64,000 nucleotides of DNA from Escallonia rubra (lineage: Eukaryota; Streptophyta; Magnoliopsida; Escalloniales; Escalloniaceae), in NCBI GenBank assembly GCA_033065855.1, contig JAVXUO010000074.1:32825-96824 (forward strand). Reading direction: 5' to 3'. Both the position numbers and the translations under genes were made by a program. Below, piece after piece: positions 56,026 through 64,000 of this stretch (positions are counted from its first letter, which is position 1; each line of letters opens with the position of its first letter). The notes under the pieces are model-generated. The model did no database searches. It saw nothing but the letters and a program-made list of their open reading frames with translations, and had not been told where the DNA came from.

Positions 56026-59000
56026 TCACATAGGTGAAGACATGCCAAGTTCTCTTCTAAGAGCGGTAAACCTCTTCGAATCTAAAGGTTTAGTGAAGAT
56101 ATCCGCTAATTGGTGATTTGTGTCCACGAAATCAAGAACAATATCACCTTTTTGCACATGATCACGGATAAAATGGTGTTTGATTTCTATGTGCTTTGTG
56201 CGAGAATGTTGGATGGGATTTTTGGTTAAGTCAATGGCACTAGTGTTATCACATAAGATAGGTATGTGATCAAACTTAAGTCCAAAGTCCAAAAGGGTTT
56301 GTTTCATCCAAAGAATTTGTGCACAACAAGCACCAACCGCCATATATTCGGCTTCGGTGGTAGAGAGTGCAACCGAATTTTGCTTTTTGGAACTCCAAGA
56401 AACAAGAGAGTGACCTAGGAATTGGCAACCTCCACTAGTACTTTTCCGCTCGGTTTTACAACCGGCATAGTCGGCGTCGGAGTAACCAATTAGGTCAAAA
56501 AATGAAGTGTTTCTAGGAAACCATAACCCTAAATCGTGAGTGCCCTTAAGATATCTAAGGATTCTCTTGACGGCAATCAAATGAGATTCCTTAGGACAAG
56601 CTTGAAATCTAGCACATAAACAAACACTAAACATTATATCGGGTCTACTTGCGGTAAGGTAAAGAAGTGATCCGATCATACCTCGATAGCGCTTAATATC
56701 AACATCCTTACCCTTTTCATCTTTATCAATCTTTAAAGAAGAGCTCATTGGAGTGTCAAAAGCATTTGATGCTTCCATGTCAAATCTTTTGAGTAGCTCT
56801 TTGGTGTATTTGGCTTGGTTGATAAAGATTCCATCCTTGCTTTGTTTTATTTGCAATCCAAGGAAGAAGGTGAGTTCTCCCATCATGCTCATTTCAAACT
56901 CCTTACTCATACAAGAAGCAAACTCTTCGCACAAGGATCCATTAGTAGCACCAAATATAATATCATCAACATAAATTTGCACCAACAATAAGTCATTGCC
57001 CTTAGATTTTATAAAAAGAGTGGTGTCAAGTTTTCCTCTTGAAAAACCATTTTCTAAAAGAAAATTACTTAGCCTTTCATACCAAGCTCTAGGAGCTTGT
57101 TTTAAACCATAAAGAGCTTTGCTAAGACGGAAAACATGGTTTGGAAATTTTTCATGTTCAAAGCCGGGAGGTTGAGCCACATAGACCTCCTCCGAAATAA
57201 AACCATTTAGAAAGGCACTCTTGACATCCATTTGAAAGAGTTTAAAATCTCTATAGCAAGCAAAAGCTAAAAGCATTCTAATAGATTCAAGTCTAGCTAC
57301 CGGTGCATAAGTTTCATCAAAATCAATTCCTTCCTCTTGGTTATAACCTTGGGCCACTAATCTAGCCTTGTTTCTAACCACGACTCCGGATTCATCAAGT
57401 TTGTTTCTAAAAATCCATTTTGTGCCTATAATCCTAAAGTTTTGAGGTTTAGGCACAAGGGTCCAAACTTGATTTCTTTCAAATTGAACTAGCTCTTCTT
57501 GCATAGCAAGCATCCAAGATTCATGATGTAGAGCTTCGGAAAATTTCTTTGGTTCAATTTGGGAAAGAAACGCTATATTAACATGTTGTTGAAGAGAGCG
57601 TCGAGTTCTTACCCCACTCGAAGGATTACCTAAGATTTGATCGCTTGGATGATCCTTTTTGTAAGTCCAATCTTTTGGTAATTCTTGAGAGTCGTCCAAG
57701 TTTGAAGCATCATTGATTGCTTCCTCATTTCCCCCTTGAGAACTTGATGGTTGCTCTCCTAGATCAATTTCTTTGGGGTTGCCTTGTAGTGTATCACTTA
57801 TATCCAAAGTTCTCAAGTCATTGTCCATGTCATCTACATTAACAATGTTAGTCCTCCGAAGAAAAGGATTAGTCTCATCAAAAGTAACATTAATGGATTC
57901 TTCAACAACCAAAGTACTTTTATTATAAACTCTATAAGCCATACTATTATTAGAGTAACCAAGAAAAATACCCTCAAAGGTTTTGGAATCAAATTTGCTA
58001 AGGTGATCCTTGGTATTTAAAACAAAACATTTGCAACCAAAGACTCTAAAAAAGCTCACCTTAGGTTTCTTATCATTAAAAAGCTCATAAGGGGTTTTTA
58101 ACAAAATTTTTCGCAAGATAACTCTATTAAGAACAAAACATGCACAATTGACCGCCTCCGCCCAAAAGTATTTAGGTAAACCATATTCGTTAAGCATTGT
58201 TCTTGCCGCTTCTTGCAAAGACCTATTCTTTCTTTCGGCAACACCATTTTGTTGAGGAGTTCTAGGAGCCGAAAAATTATGTGATATCCCAAAGTCATCA
58301 CACAAGGCTCCTATTTTTGAATTTTCAAATTCTCTACCATGATCACTCCGAATGTTTGTAATCAAATAACCTTTTTGATTTTGAACACGTTTTGCAAATG
58401 AAGTGAACACATTTAGAGATTCATCTTTGGTAGCCAAAAAGAAAGTCCAAGTATAGCGAGAAAAGTCATCAACAATAACAAAACAATATGATTTACCACC
58501 AAGACTCGTAGTTGGGATTGGTCCAAACAAATCCATATGAAGTAATTGCAAGGGTCTAGAAGTAGATACCATTTTCTTCGGTTTGTGAGAGACCTTCTTT
58601 TGCTTACCCATTTGACAAGCATCACATACTTTATCTTTCTCAAACTTGATCTTCGGGAGACCCCTCACAAGTTCTTTGCTTGAAATATCCTTCAAGTGCT
58701 CCATGTGCATGTGACCAAGTCTTCGATGCCAAAGCCAAGATGTTTCACTAATAGCACTAAGACACTTGACATCTTGGTTAGCTAAATCATTTAATTGAAT
58801 GGAGTAAACATTATTATCTCTACTACCAACCAAAATAGTTTCATTGTTCTTCAAGGAAAGTATAGTGCATTGAGAAGCCTCAAAGATAACTTTAAAACCT
58901 TTATCACTAAATTGACTAATACTAAGCAAGTTATGCTTCAATCCTTCAACATATAACACATTCTCAATTGAATGTGGTTCCTTACCAATAGTTCCTTTAC

Positions 59001-59154
59001 CTTTGATTCTTCCTTGAGAATTGTCACCAAAGGTCACATTTCCCCCTTCCTTAAGATCAATCGATGTGAAAAGAGATATGTTGCCGGTCATATGTCTTGA
59101 GCATCCACTATCAAGAATCCACTTCTTGCTACTAGATTTTGCTTTGAGACATAC
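56026..59154 (-). CDS. Sirevirus-like pol polyprotein (protease, integrase, RT, RNase H)
   Basis: Open from just after a TAG (59155-59157) to 56026. Protease active site [12 protein letters not shown] lies in the first 25 codons; the first Met is at 59091, inside that motif, so translation must start upstream by another mechanism. Numbering from that Met: GAG-pre-integrase zinc site H122, H127, C156, C159; integrase D187, D250, E286 (D,D-35-E); reverse transcriptase [13 protein letters not shown] to [11 protein letters not shown] with YVDD at 707-710; RNase [19 protein letters not shown] and [11 protein letters not shown]; end DIFTKPLD. All catalytic residues are present, with no stop or frameshift, so the enzyme set looks functional. 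Acts in cytoplasmic particles, then the nucleus for integration. Confidence 0.9.
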   Translation of the reverse strand, partial: VCLKAKSSSKKWILDSGCSRHMTGNISLFTSIDLKEGGNVTFGDNSQGRIKGKGTIGKEPHSIENVLYVEGLKHNLLSISQFSDKGFKVIFEASQCTILSLKNNETILVGSRDNNVYSIQLNDLANQDVKCLSAISETSWLWHRRLGHMHMEHLKDISSKELVRGLPKIKFEKDKVCDACQMGKQKKVSHKPKKMVSTSRPLQLLHMDLFGPIPTTSLGGKSYCFVIVDDFSRYTWTFFLATKDESLNVFTSFAKRVQNQKGYLITNIRSDHGREFENSKIGALCDDFGISHNFSAPRTPQQNGVAERKNRSLQEAARTMLNEYGLPKYFWAEAVNCACFVLNRVILRKILLKTPYELFNDKKPKVSFFRVFGCKCFVLNTKDHLSKFDSKTFEGIFLGYSNNSMAYRVYNKSTLVVEESINVTFDETNPFLRRTNIVNVDDMDNDLRTLDISDTLQGNPKEIDLGEQPSSSQGGNEEAINDASNLDDSQELPKDWTYKKDHPSDQILGNPSSGVRTRRSLQQHVNIAFLSQIEPKKFSEALHHESWMLAMQEELVQFERNQVWTLVPKPQNFRIIGTKWIFRNKLDESGVVVRNKARLVAQGYNQEEGIDFDETYAPVARLESIRMLLAFACYRDFKLFQMDVKSAFLNGFISEEVYVAQPPGFEHEKFPNHVFRLSKALYGLKQAPRAWYERLSNFLLENGFSRGKLDTTLFIKSKGNDLLLVQIYVDDIIFGATNGSLCEEFASCMSKEFEMSMMGELTFFLGLQIKQSKDGIFINQAKYTKELLKRFDMEASNAFDTPMSSSLKIDKDEKGKDVDIKRYRGMIGSLLYLTASRPDIMFSVCLCARFQACPKESHLIAVKRILRYLKGTHDLGLWFPRNTSFFDLIGYSDADYAGCKTERKSTSGGCQFLGHSLVSWSSKKQNSVALSTTEAEYMAVGACCAQILWMKQTLLDFGLKFDHIPILCDNTSAIDLTKNPIQHSRTKHIEIKHHFIRDHVQKGDIVLDFVDTNHQLADIFTKPLDSKRFTALRRELGMSSPM

Positions 59155-59167
59155 CTATAAACACAAA

Positions 59168-60934
59168 TCAAGTAATGACTTTTGGTACCCAAATTTTCTT
59201 GGGTCCTTGGGTGTTAGTCTTGCATTTGTATTCTTGACCTTTCACAATCCACATTTTCTTTCTACCTCTAACAAAAACAATTCTACAAGGACAATGATTA
59301 GTCGTATGCCCTTTCTTGTTGCACCAACCACAATGTGTAAAAGGAGTGCAATAGTTCTTTGGTCGTTTTGTAAGAATATTCAACCTAGCTTGTTGTTGCA
59401 AAACTTTAGGAGGCATGGCCATGGGATCTAATCCAAGACCGCCTTTGTTTAGGCCAATTCTTTGGCGTCCAAGCATGACATCCAAATTGTTTTGACCATC
59501 AACAAATTTTTGAAGACATTTTCTTAAATCACAAATCTCAACTTGTAAATCTTCATTTTGTTTTTCTAAAGCCAAAGTTTTGGAAGAGATTTGTTTTGAG
59601 CTAGGAGTGTTAACAAGTAAATCAACCAAATTGTTATTCACATGCTCTACATATAAATGGCTAGACATGCATTCATTCTTGGCATGCAACTTTTCATTTT
59701 CCATTATCAACTTTTCAATTTGCTTATTAGCTTCAAGAAATTTCTTAGACAAAATAATATTTTTCTTGAAAATTTTCTTGGATTCCTCATATAAGCTATC
59801 ATAAGCATCTTCAAAACTTTCATTATCACTATCACTACCGGAAGAAAAGCTTACCTCATCATTTGCCATGAAGCACACATTTGCTTGATCATTCTCTTCA
59901 TCACTTGAATCAAAGTCACTCCATGTTGAAGTGTGTTCGGCATTCATTGCTCTTTCCTTCTCCTTGTTCTCTTTCTTAGAGAATTGTCTTCTTTTAGATT
60001 TTTCCCATACATCTCTTCTTTCCTTCTTCTCCTTTTTGTAGATGGGACAATCCATCTTCATGTGTCCCGGCTTGTGGCATTTGTAGCAAAGCCTTTCTTC
60101 GTTGCTAGTATTTTGTTGCCTTCTCCCATCATTTCTTCTAAATCTTAAGAACTTCTTGAAGTTCTTTGCAACTAATGCCATATCCTCTTCATTAAATTCT
60201 TCATCATCATCACTTGACTCAAGGTTTGAAGATGAAGCTTTAAGAGCAATTGATGTAGGCTTCTTCTTGACGTCCTCTTGATCAAAGGTCTTGAGTTGCA
60301 TTTCGTACGTCATGAGTGAGCACATCAATTCATCAAGAGGAAAGATGTTGAGATTCTTTGATTCTTGGATGGCGGTGATCTTTGCATCCCAAGCTCTTGG
60401 TAAGGACCTAATCACTTTTCTCACTAGATCACCATTAGTGAATTCCTTACCCAATTGCTTCAAAGGGTTCACAATGTTAGTAAAACGAGTATTCATATCC
60501 GTAATAGATTCATTTTGAAGCATATGGAATAACTCATAATCTCTAAACAATAAATTCATCTTGGAGTCTCTAAGAAGAGAAGTCCCTTCATGAGTGACTT
60601 GAAGAGTATCCCAAATACTCTTAGCGGAATTACACATAATGACTCTATTGAGTTCATTAGTGTCTAAAGCACATACAAGACAATTTTTTGCTCTAGCATT
60701 CATACAAATCATCTTCTTGTCATGATCACTATACTCCGATTTTGATTTAGGTTCTTCAACCTTGTCAAACACGTTTATCGGAACGAATGGGCCATTCTCA
60801 ACAATATCCCACATCTCATAGTCTTGAGATTCTAAGTAGATTTTCATCTTGACTTTCCACACACTATAGTTGGTCCCATTAAACAATGGAGGCCTAGTGG
60901 TAGAACTACCCTCCATACCCCCAACATAAGCCAT
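59168..60934 (-). CDS. Sirevirus-like gag protein
   Basis: 588 residues, ATG 57 bases inside the primer-site end. The N-terminal half is a Copia-type gag (FNGTNYSVWKVKMKIYLES; later AKSIWDTL, LVRKVIRSLP, and FPLDELMCSLMTYE). A CX2CX4HX4C zinc knuckle sits at 283-296 (CYKCHKPGHMKMDC), followed by a Lys/Arg-rich stretch, an acidic Ser region, a coiled-coil-like segment (about 380-470), and a second knuckle-like CGWCNKKGHTTNHC near the end. Forms the particle and packages RNA. The gag stop (TGA 59168-59170) lies before the pol frame opens; pol is in the +1 frame relative to gag. Confidence 0.9.
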   Translation of the reverse strand: MAYVGGMEGSSTTRPPLFNGTNYSVWKVKMKIYLESQDYEMWDIVENGPFVPINVFDKVEEPKSKSEYSDHDKKMICMNARAKNCLVCALDTNELNRVIMCNSAKSIWDTLQVTHEGTSLLRDSKMNLLFRDYELFHMLQNESITDMNTRFTNIVNPLKQLGKEFTNGDLVRKVIRSLPRAWDAKITAIQESKNLNIFPLDELMCSLMTYEMQLKTFDQEDVKKKPTSIALKASSSNLESSDDDEEFNEEDMALVAKNFKKFLRFRRNDGRRQQNTSNEERLCYKCHKPGHMKMDCPIYKKEKKERRDVWEKSKRRQFSKKENKEKERAMNAEHTSTWSDFDSSDEENDQANVCFMANDEVSFSSGSDSDNESFEDAYDSLYEESKKIFKKNIILSKKFLEANKQIEKLIMENEKLHAKNECMSSHLYVEHVNNNLVDLLVNTPSSKQISSKTLALEKQNEDLQVEICDLRKCLQKFVDGQNNLDVMLGRQRIGLNKGGLGLDPMAMPPKVLQQQARLNILTKRPKNYCTPFTHCGWCNKKGHTTNHCPCRIVFVRGRKKMWIVKGQEYKCKTNTQGPKKIWVPKVIT

Positions 60935-60980
60935 GATCGATTAACTCTCTTGGCGTTACCCAATATAACAAGAGCCGAGG

Positions 60981-60991
60981 CTCTGATACCA
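60981..60991 (-). promoter_or_regulatory. Primer-binding site (iMet tRNA) of the Sirevirus-like element
   Basis: TGGTATCAGAG on the minus strand, two bases from the end of the 5' LTR. Confidence 0.95.
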
Positions 60992-60993
60992 CT

Positions 60994-62271
60994 TGAAACC
61001 AATAAAATAACCCTAGAGGGGGGGTGAATAGGGTTTTAAGACTACTTTAAAATATAACAACCAACAAACCTTAATCTCAAAAACTCAAGTAAACAAACAA
61101 CCAATCTCAACACAATATGTAAAACAATAATGTAAAGAGAGAAGGGTTTAGAGATACTTGACAATGAGAATTAAATGGTTCGGCTTGATATACCCACAAG
61201 CCTACGTCCACCCCTTCAAGGAAGTCCCTTGAAAGGCCCTAGAATCCACTAGTATGATCTTCCTTACGGGTCAAGATCGAACCTCTTACAATCCCTTGAT
61301 GCTATGCCCACATCAAGAACAAGCTTTGACAAACCCAAAGCTCCAAAGCTTGACAACCCCAAGCTTTGATACAAGAACCTTTCAATGATGAAATGAGTAC
61401 AAGATTTCACTCTTAAGAAGTAGATGAGTACAAGTTGAAGTACTAGAACAAGAGAGATGAGTGTATGATGACTTATGAAAGTGTATCTCTCTCTAATGTA
61501 AGCTCACAATAAATGCTCTCTTGAAAAGGGTGAGAAATCAATGAAAACAAGAGAGATTTGAACAATTGCTTTGATCTTTGAGAATATGAAAGATAGGAGA
61601 GCTTTGAATGCAATTGATGAATGAAAACAATGCCCAAGATGAGTATTTATAGAGCTGGGAATAAATATGACCGTTTGGGGTTAGGTAGGGCATTAAATGC
61701 GCCAAACGGTAAATGCAGTCGACTGCAATGCCCATTGCAGTCGACTGTAACCCAAAAAGTAGCCGTTGGAATTTCAAAATTCCAACTTGCAGTCGACTGC
61801 ATTCAATGCAGTCGACTGTAATGGCCTACTGGAAGTATTGCAGTCGACTGCATTGAATGCAGTCGACTGTAATACCCTACTGCCCAACATGCAGTCGACT
61901 GCATCCCAATGCAGTCGACTGCATCCCTGAAAAATGCAGTTTCCTGTTTTTAAAGCATGAAAAACATTTTATGCATGCAAGGGAAACCTATGGGCAATTT
62001 CTAGGTATACAGTCATCGTAACGATCATCTCTCTATGTATAGTTTACAAAGACGGCAATAAAAGCATGAAAACTTCAATCGTCGAATTTCTTCTTTGATG
62101 CGTTCCGTTGAGAGTCTTTGATCGTGTTGCTCGTCTAATAAACCGTTTGCATGAGTATGAGATTGTTCCTATTGCTTCATCAACTCAATGCATGTTAGAC
62201 AGCATAATCATCAATGTTAGTTATCATCAAAATCAAATATAATCCTAGGTTAAATAACCGTAGGGTTAACA
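60994..62271 (-). repeat. Sirevirus-like 5' LTR
   Basis: Same length and ends as the 3' LTR. TATA box CTATAAATA at 61644-61652 (minus), palindrome cluster at 61714-61927. Visible differences from the other LTR: one near 61110 and about six between 62040 and 62090. Confidence 0.95.
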
Positions 62272-63299
62272 CTTCTCATGCCCTAAATGGATGTCCCTGG
62301 ATAATTCTCAACCATTACCTCACTGTTCACAAATGGGAGCCCAATTTCAAGCCTTCGCAAGCCGTAGAAACTTCTACTGCGATATGGCTCCGATTACCTG
62401 AACTACCTATAGAATACTACAGTGAACTAGTGCTCCGAAGAATTGCTGCCAATTTTGGTAGACCTGTAAAGGTTGATTTCAACACTGCTTCATCCAATAG
62501 AGGTAAGTACGCTCGTATCTGTGTCGAAATTGATATGTCAAAACATCTTATCCCAGACTATTTGCACGGCGGCAAGGAATACAAAGTCGAGTATGAATTA
62601 CTCCAGCAAATCTGCTTTGAGTGTGGACGCGTGGGACACCGGAAAGAAAACTGCACCAACCGGCCGGAGAAGATGGTTACACCGGAGCCCAGTTCCCATA
62701 GAGATCCAGGCAAGCTGACAGATATCAACGGTAACCTGCAACAATCCAACGTCCTGAATAGTAACGCCCATGTCTTGACAGAGACAGGTACCAGATCTGC
62801 TCAGAGCCTGCACAAATCTAGCTATGGAACATGGATGATAGTCAAGAGAAAAGCACATCGGTTTGGGCCTAATGCTCAGCGAAAACATTCAGAAAACACC
62901 ACTATGGGGCAAAGGAAAATAAATGAAGGCCCAAACCAGGGGCCCAGGAAAAACAATAACAGATTTGAAGCGCTCAACCCCGAAAATGCTATCCCTGTCC
63001 TGGAGCAAGCAACTAATAGAAGTCAGGGCTCTCTTAAACCCCAGCCCATGACCAACCTTCAGCCTTATGCCTTCAATCCTAAGAAGAAAGTGAATCTGTC
63101 TTCGGATCCTAAAGATCCAAACACTTCTACTTGTACGAATTCTTCTACAGACATGATCATGCCACCTGTATCAATCCAAGCCGACGACATTCACACAGAA
63201 AACCCTAAGCCTGAAGTCATTACACGTGAAGCGCCGCATCCCGCCCAGATAATTTCTCTTCCCCTTTCCCCAATTCCTCGATCTCAACCGAAACCATAA
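62272..63299 (+). pseudogene. LINE ORF1, 3' part (zinc knuckle)
   Basis: The frame continues from 51956 after removal of the insertion: ALNGCPWIILNHYLTVHKWE, then STAIWLRLPELPIEYYSELV, a zinc knuckle CFECGRVGHRKENC (CX2CX4HX4C), and a long low-complexity tail to a TAA at 63297-63299. This is the usual layout of plant LINE ORF1 (DUF4283 then zf-CCHC). An apparent ATG at 62214 lies in the LTR and is not the native start. Confidence 0.85.
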
Positions 63300-63644
63300 C
63301 ACCCTCTGTTACAACCCCCCTTTCTGTACTGGAAAATAAACCCCCTGACCCTTATCTTCTGCGTCGCAGCCATGAGGAAACAATTCGGGCTTCGAAAACG
63401 CAATCTTCTGGGATTGGAGGTGATAGAACAGATCGAAGAAGAAATGATAGCTTTCACCGCGATAGCGACATTAATAGAGAGTTTCAGAATGATACTAACA
63501 GAAGGAAAGTGGATCGAAGTAGAAGCCCCCTCAGAAACAAAGATGTCTGCCTTGACGCATCCGTCTCTTGGAATGGAGAAAATGAAATCTCTGCTGAAAG
63601 GTAAATTCCCCTTTGTTGAAGAAGATATCTTGCACAATCACTCG

Positions 63645-63995
63645 ATGACAGCATTAATCTGGAATGTTAGAGGCGCCGGAAACAAAAAATTCAAGAACAA
63701 CTTCAGACAGTTGTTTCAGGAGTTCAAACCGTATATCGTCGCTTTGATGGAAACTAAGGTAGAATTCCAGACGATGAATGGATTTTTCGAAAACTTTGGT
63801 TTATCTAGCTCCAGCATTATTGATCCTCAAGGCCGTTCTGGAGGAATCTGGGTCCTTTGGAACCCTCAGGAAGTTACGGTCACCCCTATCCAAACCCACA
63901 GACAAGTAGTTCACATTGAGGTAAAGAAAAACAACTCCGACAACTGGTTCTTCTCGGCGGTGTATGGCAGCCCCCACCAAAGGTACCCGAGCTGA
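63645..63995 (+). pseudogene. LINE ORF2, endonuclease start (runs off or truncated)
   Basis: From ATG 63645: ALIWNVRGAGNKKF, then FKPYIVALMETKVE (the N and E of the apurinic-endonuclease site), SGGIWVLWNP and FFSAVYGSPH. This is the start of an L1-type ORF2 (endonuclease then reverse transcriptase). A TGA at 63993-63995 interrupts the frame where the family normally continues, probably a point change. The remainder is outside the window. The open frame begins earlier (63372), but the upstream part does not look like endonuclease. Confidence 0.8.
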
Positions 63996-64000
63996 ACTTT

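Larger units (their letters stand above)
51957..62271 (-). mobile_element. Sirevirus-like Copia retrotransposon, full length
   Basis: Two LTRs of 1278 bp (51957-53234 and 60994-62271), iMet primer site, purine tract, gag, pol and a third ORF, all on the minus strand. Flanking five bases are CATCT and CTTCT (4/5). Removing the element and one flank copy restores the LINE ORF1 frame at this point, so the borders are right. By eye the two LTRs differ at about seven positions, so insertion is recent. Pol order integrase-RT-RNase H makes it Copia. The pol N-terminus ([17 protein letters not shown]), the iMet primer site and an extra ORF downstream of pol fit the Sirevirus (SIRE/Maximus) lineage. 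Confidence 0.95.
50940..64000 (+). mobile_element. L1-type LINE retrotransposon, split by a Copia insertion
   Basis: 5' leader about 50940-51041, ORF1 from 51042, ORF1 second half 62272-63299, ORF2 start at 63645 running off the window. The insertion of the Sirevirus-like element at 51957-62271 lies inside ORF1. The element is damaged by in-frame stops (51603-51605 and 63993-63995). Its 3' end lies outside the window, and the 5' border is set only by the end of the CACTA 3 array. Confidence 0.8.

Noticed and set aside
62214-62271. Start codon of a 361-residue frame at 62214
   Set aside because: The first part lies inside the LTR; the native LINE ORF1 begins at 51042, before the insertion.

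Overview
The window is a piece of a higher-plant (eudicot-like) nuclear genome. It is AT-rich and intron-containing, carries plant-type transposable elements almost end to end, and has only one convincing intact host gene: a cytosolic sulfotransferase at 24704-25762 (minus), with a decayed second copy at about 29405-29945. No rRNA, tRNA or bacterial-type feature is visible. Species cannot be fixed from sequence alone.

Layout. 1-8420: gene-poor DNA with a TRIM retroelement (2240-2680), a non-autonomous hAT element full of GGGCC motifs (3229-4402), a diverged tandem duplication (5706-7202) interrupted by a Tourist-like MITE (6143-6534), and CA-rich DNA. 8421-15843: a decayed, pol-less Ty3/gypsy-type element (LTR, PBS, broken gag, purine tract, LTR). 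Its 3' LTR is cut by CACTA element 1 (15844-19555), which carries host-gene pieces: a two-exon REM-type B3 gene with open frame, the last exon of a papain-like protease, and an unidentified exon. 19556-24700: fragments of the same gypsy family, a CACTA end fragment, simple repeats and a tandem repeat. 24700-30090: the sulfotransferase locus, with a Sirevirus-like solo LTR (26399-27856) between gene and pseudogene.

30095-64000 is a deeply nested stack. A decayed minus-strand Copia element (LTR about 30095-31442, pol remnants 31479-31627 and 41090-43157) is split by CACTA element 2 (31628-41086, TSD TAT). CACTA 2 has a 3.5-kb array of CCCTAAA-containing repeats, a DUF4216 remnant of the TNP2 transposase, and an intact five-exon Transposase_24/TNPA-like gene. 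At 43158 the Copia frame is interrupted by an LTR-like unit starting TGTAACATCCCGG. That unit is entered at 45327 by CACTA 3, a relative of CACTA 2 in opposite orientation with broken genes. The repeat array of CACTA 3 is entered by CACTA 4 (48967-50847, TSD ATT) and then by a LINE (from about 50940). The ORF1 of that LINE is split by a young, apparently coding-competent Sirevirus-like Copia element (51957-62271) with two 1278-bp LTRs, gag, pol and a third ORF. That third ORF seems to have its own promoter-like palindrome cluster, TATA-like box and 5'-leader intron.

The most interesting signals are the CACTA-borne B3 gene, the telobox-like array inside CACTA 2, and the possible independent transcription unit for the Sirevirus third ORF. 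Family names come from recognising motifs by eye; no database search was possible.
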